Positions 1-6,564 are shown, counted from the stretch's first letter. The stretch: DNA of 6,631 nucleotides from Streptomyces sp. NRRL WC-3549 (GCF_000721935.1 NZ_KL585403.1:1401-8031); one strand, 5' to 3'. The notes: generated by a model not told the origin, from the letters alone. Translations and numbers: made by a program.

Positions 1-360
1 TCCGGCGGTCGGCCGACGGCCGCTCCCGGTGCGTCGGCCGAGGACCCGCCGCCGCCCGGCCGCCCCCGCGTTCCGCAGCCTCTGGCGCCCCGCGCCGCCG
101 GAGTCGGGCGCCGGCCCGCACGCCGCGCCGTCCGACGCCGCGGGCCGCCCGGCCTCGGCCTCCGTGTGCGTACGCCGCCGCACCCGGCCGCTGTGCGCCT
201 CCCCGGCCCAGGCCCCGGCCGCTTCCGCCGCGCCCGAGCCGTGGACCGTGCGCGGCGCCGGGTGGCCCATGGCTCCGTCCCGCTTCCGCCGCGCGCGTGT
301 GCGGCAGGGCGCACGCATCACGATCCGGTCTCGGCCCTCAGGCAGGGGGTTGTTTTCCGC
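1..360. other. GC-rich upstream region, no supported gene
   Basis: This stretch is extremely GC-rich and every forward frame is open for most of its length, so openness alone means little. One column of every three is almost pure G/C. That would fit either a forward frame ending at the TAA at 365-367 or a reverse frame running from an ATG at 363-361 off the left edge. Both predicted peptides are dominated by Arg, Ala, Gly and Pro, with few Leu, Ile or Val and no domain I recognise. I therefore do not call a gene. The reverse frame could be the 5' end of a divergent gene and is discussed as a finding. Composition shifts to less GC-rich sequence at about 350, which marks the regulatory region of the operon. 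Confidence 0.5.
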
Positions 361-362
361 CA

Positions 363-398
363 TGTAATCGTTTCCAATCGTCCGTGTAATCGATTCCA
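363..398 (+). promoter_or_regulatory. Tandem LacI-type operators in the rbs promoter region
   Basis: Two near-identical 14-mers, TGTAATCGTTTCCA (363-376) and TGTAATCGATTCCA (385-398), differ at one base and repeat every 22 bp, about two helical turns. The second contains the perfect palindrome AATCGATT and is symmetric at 12 of 14 positions around a central CG. The first is a less symmetric version. LacI-family repressors bind palindromes with a central CpG, into which the hinge-helix leucine inserts, and the adjacent rbsR product has that leucine (Leu54). The sites end 58 bp before the rbsR start. Each copy begins with TGTAAT, a 5/6 match to a -10 box. A weak TTGTTT (350-355) lies 17 bp from TCCAAT (373-378), so the sites probably overlap the promoter, but I cannot fix the exact -35/-10 pair. 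Control by RbsR is inferred. Confidence 0.65.
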
Positions 399-413
399 CG
401 GGCCATTGCCCTC

Positions 414-438
414 TGGTTTCGAGGCGCACCCGAAACCA
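414..438 (+). promoter_or_regulatory. Perfect hairpin in the rbsR leader next to the ribosome binding site
   Basis: TGGTTTCG (414-421) and CGAAACCA (431-438) are perfect 8-bp inverted repeats separated by 9 nt. The stem ends one base before the AAGGAGGT ribosome binding site at 440-447. If the transcript starts upstream, this forms a stem-loop in the leader that could affect RNA stability or ribosome access. The half-sites are in the opposite order from a usual LacI operator (GAAAC left, GTTTC right), so a second operator is less likely, though a DNA-level site for another regulator is not excluded. No U-tract follows, so it is not an intrinsic terminator. Confidence 0.5.
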
Positions 439-456
439 CAAGGAGGTGGTCCGGAT

Positions 457-1473
457 ATGGCGGGCATCAAGGATGTCGCGGCCCGGGCGGGAGTCTCCGT
501 CGCCACGGTCTCCCGCGTCCTGAACAGCCATCCCTCCGTCAGCCCGGACGCACGCAGACGCGTCCTCGCCGCCGTCGAGGCCCTCGGCTACCGGCCCAAC
601 GCGGTGGCCCGCTCGCTGCGCACCGATCAGACGCGCACGCTCGGCCTGGTCATCAGCGACGTGCTCAACCCCTACTTCACCGCGCTGGCCCGCTCCGTCG
701 AGGAGGAGGCGCGAGCGCTCGGCTACAGCGTGATCATCGGCAACGCCGACGAGCGGCCCGAGCAGCAGGACCACCACGTCCGCACGCTGCTGGACCGCAG
801 GATCGACGGGCTCCTCGTCTCGCCCGCAGACGGCGACTCCCCCCTGCTGGCGGAGGTGGCCCGCGCCGGTACGCCGATGGTCTTCGTGGACCGCTGGATG
901 CCCGGCGTGGACGTCCCCGTGGTCCGCGCCGACGGCCACCGCGCCGTCCAGGACCTGGTCGCCCACCTCCACGCCCTCGGCCACCGCAGGCTCGCCATCA
1001 TCGCCGGGCCCGCGGCCACCACCACCGGCGACGAGCGCGTCGAGGCATTCCGGGCCGCCATGCGGACCCACGGCCTCGCCCTGCCCGACGCCTACATCGG
1101 CCAGGGGGACTTCCAGGCCGACAGCGGCCGGCGCGTCACCGAGCACTTCCTGTCGCTGCCCGAACCGCCCGAGATCGTCTTCGCCGCCGACAATCTGATG
1201 GCGCTCGGCGCGCTCGACGCCGTCCGGGCCCGCGGCCTGCGGGTCCCCGAGGACATCGGGATCGCCGCCTTCGACGACATCCCGTGGTTCCTGCACACCG
1301 CCCCGCCGATCACCGCCATCGCCCAGCCGACGGGCGAGCTCGGCCGCGCCGCCGTCCGCGCCCTGGTCGACATCGTCGAGGGCCGCCCCCCGCAGTCCGT
1401 CACCCTGCCCGCCCGTCTCGTCGTACGCAGCTCCTGCGGCGAGGACACCGTCACCCCGAGGAGCAACGCGTGA
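457..1473 (+). CDS. rbsR: LacI-family ribose operon repressor (RbsR-like), 338 aa
   Basis: Predicted cytoplasmic DNA-binding repressor, probably controlling this ribose operon. The N-terminus (residues 4-23) is a canonical LacI helix-turn-helix with VSVATVSRVLN as turn and recognition helix. A hinge helix follows (RPNAVARSL, 47-54) with Leu54 at the minor-groove intercalating position. Residues about 60-330 form a periplasmic-binding-protein-like effector domain, with NPYF at 71-74 and FDDIPW at 272-277. NPYF echoes the NPFF of ribose-binding proteins, which fits a ribose-type ligand. Length is normal for the family. The ATG at 457 is chosen because a perfect AAGGAGGT lies 9 nt upstream and the protein then starts directly at the helix-turn-helix; an in-frame ATG at 166 has no such support. 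It is the first gene of the operon and its TGA overlaps the rbsA start by 4 bp, so autoregulation is expected. LacI family is certain; the ribose assignment rests on the neighbours. Confidence 0.93.
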   Translation: MAGIKDVAARAGVSVATVSRVLNSHPSVSPDARRRVLAAVEALGYRPNAVARSLRTDQTRTLGLVISDVLNPYFTALARSVEEEARALGYSVIIGNADERPEQQDHHVRTLLDRRIDGLLVSPADGDSPLLAEVARAGTPMVFVDRWMPGVDVPVVRADGHRAVQDLVAHLHALGHRRLAIIAGPAATTTGDERVEAFRAAMRTHGLALPDAYIGQGDFQADSGRRVTEHFLSLPEPPEIVFAADNLMALGALDAVRARGLRVPEDIGIAAFDDIPWFLHTAPPITAIAQPTGELGRAAVRALVDIVEGRPPQSVTLPARLVVRSSCGEDTVTPRSNA

Positions 1474-3035
1474 GCCAGTCAGTGGAGTTGCTGCGCATCG
1501 AAGGCGTACGCAAGACCTTCCCGGGCGTCGTCGCCCTGGACAGCGTCGACTTCGACCTGCGCAGCGGGGAGGTCCACGTCCTGCTCGGCGAGAACGGCGC
1601 GGGCAAGAGCACCCTCATCAAGATGCTCTCCGGCGCCTACCGCCCCGACAGCGGCACCATCTACGCCGGCGGCCAGGAGGTCCGCATCAACGGCGCCGAG
1701 GACGCCGAACGGCTCGGGATCGCCACGATCTACCAGGAGTTCAACCTGGTGCCCGACCTGACGGTCGCCGAGAACATCTTCCTCGGCCGCCAGCCCCGCC
1801 GCTTCGGGATGATCGACCGCCGCCGCATGGAGGCCGACGCCGAGGTGCTGCTCGGCCGTGTCGGCCTGCACGTCCCGCCCCGGACCAGGGTGCGCGACCT
1901 CGGCATCGCCCGGCTCCAGATGGTCGAGATCGCCAAGGCCCTCAGCCTGGACGCCCGTGTCCTGATCATGGACGAGCCGACCGCCGTACTGACCTCCGAG
2001 GAGGTCGACAAGCTGTTCCGCATCGTGCGGCAGCTGCGCGAGGACGGCGTCGGTATCGTCTTCATCACCCACCACCTCGACGAGATCGCCGCACTCGGGG
2101 ACCGGGTCACCGTGATCCGGGACGGCCGCAGCATCGACCAGGTGCCGGCCGACACCTCCGAGGAGGAGCTGGTCCGCCTGATGGTGGGCCGCAGCATCGA
2201 GCAGCAGTACCCCCGCGAACGCCCCGAGACCGGCGAGCCGTTGCTCTCCGTGCGCGGACTCACCCGGGACGGCGTCTTCCACGACATCAGCTTCGACGTC
2301 CACGCCGGAGAGGTCGTCGGCCTCGCCGGGCTCGTCGGCGCAGGCCGTACCGAGGTGGCCCGCGCCGTGTTCGGCGCGGACCCCTACGACGCGGGCACCG
2401 TCGACGTACGCGGCGAACGGCTCGGCAAGCACGACGTGACCGCCGCGATGGGAGCCGGCCTCGGGCTCGTCCCCGAGGACCGCAAGGGCCAGGGCCTGGT
2501 GCTCGACGCCTCCGTGCAGGAGAACCTCGGTCTGGTCACCCTGCGTTCCGCCAGCCGCTCCGGGCTCGTCGACCTCAAGGGGCAGCGCACCGCGGCGGCC
2601 AGGATCGCCGAACAGCTCGGCGTCCGGATGGCGGGCCTCGGCCAGCACGTCCGCACCCTCTCCGGCGGCAACCAGCAGAAGGTCGTCATCGGCAAGTGGC
2701 TGCTCGCCGACACCCGGGTGCTCATCCTCGACGAACCCACCCGGGGCATCGACGTCGGCGCCAAGGTCGAGATCTACCAGCTCGTCAACGAGCTGACGGC
2801 CTCCGGCCACGCGGTCCTGATGATCTCCAGCGACCTGCCGGAGGTCCTCGGCATGAGCGACCGGGTCCTCGTCATGGCCCAGGGCCGCATCGCCGGGGAA
2901 CTCCCCGCCGGCGAGGCCACCCAGGACGCCGTGATGGCCCTCGCCGTCAGCGCCGCGCCCACCACCACCCCCGTCACCACCGCGGACACCGCGGACAACG
3001 CAGAGACCGGCAAGGAGGGCCTCCGTGGCCACTGA
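1470..3035 (+). CDS. rbsA: Ribose ABC transporter, double ATP-binding subunit RbsA, 521 aa
   Basis: Cytoplasmic ATPase that powers ribose import, with two ABC domains in one chain as is standard for the RbsA/MglA/XylG class. Domain 1 has Walker A GENGAGKST (40-48), Q-loop Gln89, Walker B with DEPT at 168-171, and switch His201. Its signature LGIARLQ (about 144-150) departs from LSGGQ. Domain 2 has the degenerate Walker A GLVGAGRTE (287-295), with Arg in place of Lys as usual in this class, an intact signature LSGGNQQK (397-404) and DEPTRGID (421-428). In domain 2 the switch histidine is absent (ISSD). Complete ATPase sites thus come from pairing the two halves. The last 30 or so residues are a Thr/Ala-rich tail beyond the usual end. 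The GTG start is set by GAGGAG at 1458-1463 and the 4-bp overlap with rbsR. The end overlaps the permease gene by 11 bp. Confidence 0.96.
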   Translation: MSQSVELLRIEGVRKTFPGVVALDSVDFDLRSGEVHVLLGENGAGKSTLIKMLSGAYRPDSGTIYAGGQEVRINGAEDAERLGIATIYQEFNLVPDLTVAENIFLGRQPRRFGMIDRRRMEADAEVLLGRVGLHVPPRTRVRDLGIARLQMVEIAKALSLDARVLIMDEPTAVLTSEEVDKLFRIVRQLREDGVGIVFITHHLDEIAALGDRVTVIRDGRSIDQVPADTSEEELVRLMVGRSIEQQYPRERPETGEPLLSVRGLTRDGVFHDISFDVHAGEVVGLAGLVGAGRTEVARAVFGADPYDAGTVDVRGERLGKHDVTAAMGAGLGLVPEDRKGQGLVLDASVQENLGLVTLRSASRSGLVDLKGQRTAAARIAEQLGVRMAGLGQHVRTLSGGNQQKVVIGKWLLADTRVLILDEPTRGIDVGAKVEIYQLVNELTASGHAVLMISSDLPEVLGMSDRVLVMAQGRIAGELPAGEATQDAVMALAVSAAPTTTPVTTADTADNAETGKEGLRGH

Positions 3036-4992
3036 CACGCATACGGGCAAGAAGGGCGCGGCGGGCGGCGGCGCAGGACACACCCTCCGCCGCCTCCTGC
3101 TCGACAACGGCGCCCTCAGCGCCCTCGTCGTCCTCCTGGTGGCGATGTCGCTGCTCTCCGGCGACTTCCTCACCACCCAGAACCTGCTGAACGTCGGCGT
3201 CCAGGCCGCCGTCACCGCGATCCTCGCGTTCGGCGTCACCTTCGTCATCGTCTCCGCCGGCATCGACCTCTCGGTCGGCTCCGTCGCGGCGCTCTCCGCG
3301 ACGGTCCTCGCCTGGTCCGCGACCTCGGCGGGCGTACCCGTCTGGCTCGCGGTGATCCTCGCCGTCGCGACCGGTATCGCCTGCGGCTTCGTGAGCGGCG
3401 CGCTCGTCGCGTACGGCAAGGTGCCGTCGTTCATCGCGACGCTGGCCATGCTCTCGGTCGCCCGCGGTCTCTCCCTGGTGATCTCCCAGGGCTCCCCGAT
3501 CGCCTTCCCCGACTCCGTCTCCGTGCTCGGCGACACGCTCGGCGGCTGGCTGCCCGTCCCGGTCCTCGTCATGATCGCGATGGGCCTGCTGACCGCGCTC
3601 GTCCTGGCCCGCACCTACATCGGCCGCTCCATGTACGCGATCGGCGGCAACGAGGAGGCGGCCCGGCTCTCCGGGCTGCGCGTCAACAAGCAGAAGCTCG
3701 CCATCTACGCCCTGTCCGGCCTCTTCGCCGCCGTCGCGGGCATCGTCCTGGCCTCCCGGCTCGTCTCCGCGCAGCCGCAGGCCGCGCAGGGGTACGAACT
3801 CGACGCGATCGCCGCGGTCGTCATCGGCGGCGCCAGCCTCGCGGGCGGTGTCGGCAAGGCGTCCGGCACCCTCATCGGCGCGCTGATCCTCGCCGTGCTC
3901 CGCAACGGCCTCAACCTCCTGTCGGTCTCCGCCTTCTGGCAGCAGGTCGTCATCGGTGTGGTCATCGCCCTCGCCGTGCTGCTGGACACCGTGCGCCGCA
4001 AGGCCGGTTCCGGAGCAGCCGCCCCGACCGGCTCCGGTGCGCCCGGGGCCCCCGGATCCGGCCGCAAGGGCGCGACGAAGGCCGGGATCGCGGTGGTCGT
4101 CGTGGCCGCCGTCGTGGCCGCCGTGTCCTTCTTCAACTCCGGCTCGTCCGGCACCACCACCAAGGTGGGCATGTCGCTCTCGACCCTGAACAACCCCTTC
4201 TTCGTCCAGATGAAGGAGGGTGCCCAGGCCGAGGCCAAGAGGGCCGGCATCGACCTGACGGTCACCGACGCCCAGAACGACGCCTCCCAGCAGGCCAACC
4301 AGCTCCAGAACTTCACCAGTTCGGGTGTCGACTCCATCATCGTCAACCCGGTGGACTCCGACGCCGTCGGCCCCGGCGTCCGCAGCGCCAACAAGGCGGA
4401 CATCCCCGTGGTCGCCGCCGACCGCGGCGTCAACAAGGCGGACACCGCCACGCTGGTCGCCTCCGACAACGTGGCGGGCGGCAAGCTCGCGGCGAAGGCG
4501 CTCGCCGACAAGCTCGGCGGCAAGGGCAGCATCGTCGTCCTCCAGGGCACCCCGGGCACCTCCGCCAGCCGTGAGCGGGGCGCCGGTTTCACCGAGGGCA
4601 TCAAGGACTACCCGGGCATCAAGGTCGTCGCCACCCAGCCGGCCGACTTCGACCGGACCAAGGGCCTGGACGTCATGACCAACCTGCTCCAGGGCCACCC
4701 GGGCATCACCGGAGTCTTCGCCGAGAACGACGAGATGGCGCTCGGCGCGGTCAAGGCGCTCGGCGCCAAGGCCGGGAAGTCGGTCTCGGTCGTCGGCTTC
4801 GACGGCACCCCGGACGGCCTCAAGGCCGTCGAGGCGGGCACCCTGTACGCCTCCGTCGCCCAGCAGCCGAAGGAGCTGGGCCGGATCGCCGTGCAGAACG
4901 CGGTCAAGGCCGCGGACGACGAGAAGATCCGGGACATGGTGAAGGTGCCGGTCAAGGTCGTCACCCAGAAGAACGTCGCCGACTTCTCCTGA
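3025..4992 (+). CDS. Fused ribose ABC permease and ribose-binding protein (RbsC-RbsB), 655 aa
   Basis: One reading frame joins two normally separate transporter subunits. Residues about 1-326 are an RbsC-type multi-pass permease (BPD_transp_2 type), with SAGIDLSVGS in the membrane region and the ATPase-facing loop GGNEEAARLSGL (207-218). A Gly/Ala/Pro/Ser-rich linker (327-346) and basic residues (R347, K348, K352) precede an extra hydrophobic segment (355-370). Residues about 380-655 match E. coli RbsB closely. By my alignment all principal ribose contacts are kept: Ser386, Asn390, Phe392, Phe393, Asp466, Arg467, Arg518, Phe542, Asn568, Asp593 and Gln613. The added segment would carry the chain from the cytoplasmic permease C-terminus to the outside, tethering the binding domain without a signal peptide or lipobox. 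The GTG start at 3025 follows AAGGAGGG (3012-3019) by 5 nt and overlaps rbsA by 11 bp. Similar fusions are known in Streptomyces. rbsC and rbsB both apply. Confidence 0.95.
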   Translation: MATDTHTGKKGAAGGGAGHTLRRLLLDNGALSALVVLLVAMSLLSGDFLTTQNLLNVGVQAAVTAILAFGVTFVIVSAGIDLSVGSVAALSATVLAWSATSAGVPVWLAVILAVATGIACGFVSGALVAYGKVPSFIATLAMLSVARGLSLVISQGSPIAFPDSVSVLGDTLGGWLPVPVLVMIAMGLLTALVLARTYIGRSMYAIGGNEEAARLSGLRVNKQKLAIYALSGLFAAVAGIVLASRLVSAQPQAAQGYELDAIAAVVIGGASLAGGVGKASGTLIGALILAVLRNGLNLLSVSAFWQQVVIGVVIALAVLLDTVRRKAGSGAAAPTGSGAPGAPGSGRKGATKAGIAVVVVAAVVAAVSFFNSGSSGTTTKVGMSLSTLNNPFFVQMKEGAQAEAKRAGIDLTVTDAQNDASQQANQLQNFTSSGVDSIIVNPVDSDAVGPGVRSANKADIPVVAADRGVNKADTATLVASDNVAGGKLAAKALADKLGGKGSIVVLQGTPGTSASRERGAGFTEGIKDYPGIKVVATQPADFDRTKGLDVMTNLLQGHPGITGVFAENDEMALGAVKALGAKAGKSVSVVGFDGTPDGLKAVEAGTLYASVAQQPKELGRIAVQNAVKAADDEKIRDMVKVPVKVVTQKNVADFS

Positions 4993-5034
4993 CCCGTCCC
5001 GGCGCTCCCGACAACCGGAAGGCAGCACAGCACC

Positions 5035-5973
5035 ATGTACGACAACGGGGACTCCGCGTCCTTGCGGTACGACCTCCTGGTCGTCGGCTCGGCCAACGCC
5101 GACCTGGTCGTCGGCGTCGAGCGCCGGCCCGCACCGGGGGAGACGGTGCTCGGTTCCGACCTCGTCGTCCACCCCGGCGGCAAGGGGGCCAACCAGGCCG
5201 TCGCCGCCGCCCGCCTCGGCGCCCGTACGGCGCTGCTGGCCCGGGTCGGCGACGACGCCCACGGGCGGCTCCTGCGCGAGTCGCAGCAGGCCGCGGGTGT
5301 CGACACCGGCGGAGTCCTCGTCGGCGGGGCGCCCACCGGGGTCGCCCTCATCACCGTCGACCCCTCGGGCGACAACAGCATCGTGGTCTCCCCGGGCGCC
5401 AACGCCCGGCTGACCCCGGAGGACATCCGGGCGGCGGGCCCCCTGTTCGCCGCCGCCCGGGTGGTCTCCGTACAGCTGGAGATCCCCCTGGACACGGTCG
5501 CCGAGACGGCCCGTGCCCTGGCCCCGGGGACCCGGCTGGTCCTCAACCCCTCCCCGCCCGCGCCACTGCCCGCCGACGTCCTGGCGGCCTGCGACCCGCT
5601 CGTGGTCAACGAACACGAGGCCCGCTACATCCTGGGCATCCTCGGGCAGGAGGCGGGAAGCGCCCCGGAGGACTGGGCGGGCGCCCTGCTCGCCCACGGC
5701 CCGCGCTCGGTCGTGGTCACCCTGGGGTCGGAGGGCGCCCTGGTCGCCGACAGCCGCGGCGGCGACCCCGTGCGCGTACCGAGCCCGAAGGTCGGCGCGG
5801 TGGACACCACCGGTGCGGGGGACGCCTTCACCGCCGCTCTCGCCTGGCGCCTCGGTCTCGGTGAAGAGCTGGTGCGGGCCGCCGCGTTCGCCGTACGGGT
5901 GGGGGCGGCGGCCGTCACCCGGGAGGGCGCGCAGGTGTCCTTCCCGACCGCGGAGGAGGTGGCCGCGCTGTGA
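5035..5973 (+). CDS. rbsK: Ribokinase, 312 aa
   Basis: PfkB-family sugar kinase that phosphorylates D-ribose with ATP to ribose-5-phosphate in the cytoplasm, feeding the pentose phosphate pathway and nucleotide synthesis. The N-terminal GSANADLV (18-25) supplies the substrate residues Asn21 and Asp23. GGKGANQAVAAARLG (48-62) is the first PfkB signature, with Gly49, Lys50 and Asn53 at the sugar site. Glu149 aligns with a conserved sugar-contact residue. DTTGAGDAF (257-265) is the second signature, with catalytic base Asp263 and the anion-hole glycines. Length matches the family (E. coli about 309 aa) and similarity to E. coli RbsK runs throughout. The ATG at 5035 follows GGAAGG (5017-5022) by 12 nt, a slightly long spacing, and lies 42 bp after the transporter gene with no promoter visible between. 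Its stop overlaps rbsD by 4 bp. Other PfkB kinases are possible in principle, but context and motifs favour ribose. Confidence 0.96.
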   Translation: MYDNGDSASLRYDLLVVGSANADLVVGVERRPAPGETVLGSDLVVHPGGKGANQAVAAARLGARTALLARVGDDAHGRLLRESQQAAGVDTGGVLVGGAPTGVALITVDPSGDNSIVVSPGANARLTPEDIRAAGPLFAAARVVSVQLEIPLDTVAETARALAPGTRLVLNPSPPAPLPADVLAACDPLVVNEHEARYILGILGQEAGSAPEDWAGALLAHGPRSVVVTLGSEGALVADSRGGDPVRVPSPKVGAVDTTGAGDAFTAALAWRLGLGEELVRAAAFAVRVGAAAVTREGAQVSFPTAEEVAAL

Positions 5974-6359
5974 AGAGGTCGGGCATCCTCAACAGCCGTC
6001 TCGCCGGTGCGCTGGCCGCCCTGGGCCACGGCGACGGCGTCCTGGTCTGCGATGTCGGCATGCCCGTCCCGCCCGGCCCCCAGGTCGTCGACCTGGCCTT
6101 CCGGGCGGGCGTCCCCTCGTTCGCCGAGGTGCTCGACGGGCTGCTGGACGAGCTCGTGGTGGAGGGCGCGACGGCGGCCGAGGAGGTGCGCGCGGCCAAC
6201 AAGGAGGCCGCCGCCCTGCTCGCCGCCCGCCTGCCGGACCTGGCGTACGTGTCGCACGAGGAGCTGAAGGAGCGTACGGCCGGGGCCCGCCTGGTGGTGC
6301 GTACGGGGGAGGCGCGGCCGTACGCCAACGTCCTGCTGCGGTGCGGGGTCTTCTTCTGA
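5970..6359 (+). CDS. rbsD: D-ribose pyranase, 129 aa
   Basis: RbsD/FucU-family mutarotase that interconverts the beta-pyranose and furanose forms of D-ribose. Ribokinase uses the furanose form while the transporter's binding protein takes the pyranose, so the enzyme links import to phosphorylation. The start MKRSGILNSRLAGALAALGHGD aligns with E. coli RbsD and places the catalytic histidine at His20, with Asp22 after it. GMPVPPGP and GVPSF follow in the usual order. The C-terminal PYAN motif supplies Tyr118 and Asn120 of the sugar site, and the protein ends GVFF as family members typically do. The length is slightly under the E. coli protein (139 aa). The GTG start at 5970 overlaps the rbsK stop (GTGA) and follows GGAGGAGG (5952-5959) by 10 nt. 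It is the last gene of the operon. Confidence 0.96.
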   Translation: MKRSGILNSRLAGALAALGHGDGVLVCDVGMPVPPGPQVVDLAFRAGVPSFAEVLDGLLDELVVEGATAAEEVRAANKEAAALLAARLPDLAYVSHEELKERTAGARLVVRTGEARPYANVLLRCGVFF

Positions 6360-6383
6360 GGACCCCGGTCCGGAAAAGCCCGG

Positions 6384-6398
6384 CGGGTGGTTCACCCG
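6384..6398 (+). terminator. Possible weak terminator hairpin after rbsD
   Basis: CGGGTG (6384-6389) and CACCCG (6393-6398) can pair around a 3-nt loop, starting 25 nt after the rbsD stop. Just upstream, GGACC and GGTCC (6360-6371) form a second small inverted repeat with a loop too tight to fold well. There is no U-tract on the + strand, but many Streptomyces terminators lack one. The position between the operon and a new promoter supports a terminator role; the structure itself is weak. Confidence 0.3.
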
Positions 6399-6442
6399 GC
6401 AGTGGGTGTGCTGTACAGGGATTCGTGCCGCGAGCCGGTCGA

Positions 6443-6471
6443 TTGGTCTAGTCCTGTCTTGGTCCAGACCA
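6443..6471 (+). promoter_or_regulatory. Chitinase-type direct repeats resembling DasR operators (dre)
   Basis: TGGTCTAGTCCT (6444-6455) and TGGTCCAGACCA (6460-6471) are 12-bp direct repeats, identical at 9 positions, with starts 16 bp apart. Paired 12-bp repeats of this type at the -35 region are a hallmark of Streptomyces chitinase promoters. They resemble the DasR operator consensus ACTGGTCTAGACCACT: 12 of 16 positions match for each copy in my alignment. The second copy has the clean arms TGGTC/GACCA. It abuts the TTGACA at 6472-6477, so bound repressor would block RNA polymerase. DasR responds to glucosamine/GlcNAc phosphates, so regulation by chitin breakdown products is inferred. Confidence 0.7.
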
Positions 6472-6500
6472 TTGACACGCTCATTGTCGAGGTCGATATT
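6472..6500 (+). promoter_or_regulatory. Promoter of the downstream secreted-protein gene
   Basis: A perfect -35 box TTGACA (6472-6477) is followed, after exactly 17 bp, by GATATT (6495-6500), a 4/6 match to TATAAT. It sits directly after the second direct repeat and in a locally AT-richer segment. Transcription from near 6507 would leave a leader of roughly 58 nt before the ATG at 6565. The geometry matches a vegetative sigma-factor promoter under operator control. Confidence 0.65.
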
Positions 6501-6564
6501 CCGTACCCAACACCCGTGCGCAGCGCCGCCGTTCGCGGTTCTGTGCCCTAGAGCTGGGACAGAC

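Noticed and set aside
29..367. Forward 112-codon frame with high third-position GC
   Set aside because: It shares its third-position column with the minus-strand frame, so the GC signal does not tell them apart. The product is Arg/Pro/Ala-rich without recognisable features, no ribosome binding site is evident and it ends inside the operator region.
166..456. An N-terminal extension of rbsR from an in-frame ATG at 166
   Set aside because: It would place the operators and the leader hairpin inside the gene, add about 97 Arg/Pro-rich residues before a helix-turn-helix that normally starts the protein, and ignore the perfect AAGGAGGT before the ATG at 457.
1479..3614. 711-codon open frame on the minus strand across rbsA and the permease
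   Set aside because: Same GC-driven antisense artefact: low-complexity product, no motifs, and it lies over a confirmed ATPase.
4081..4175. Internal start giving a separate RbsB protein
   Set aside because: GTG codons exist near 4093, but no ribosome binding site precedes them and the hydrophobic segment lacks a lipobox or a clear signal-peptidase site. A continuous fusion is simpler.
4993..5034. Possible internal promoter or terminator before rbsK
   Set aside because: The 42-bp gap shows no -35/-10 pair and no convincing hairpin, only the GGAAGG ribosome binding site.
2974..5697. 907-codon open frame on the minus strand across the transporter and kinase genes
   Set aside because: It is antisense to three genes with clear family motifs. 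Its product is Gly/Asp/Arg/Val-rich with no domain, as expected when high third-position GC removes stops from the opposite strand.
6411..6418. Palindrome CTGTACAG between rbsD and the next promoter
   Set aside because: An isolated 8-bp palindrome with no second copy or known motif that I recognise; it can occur by chance.
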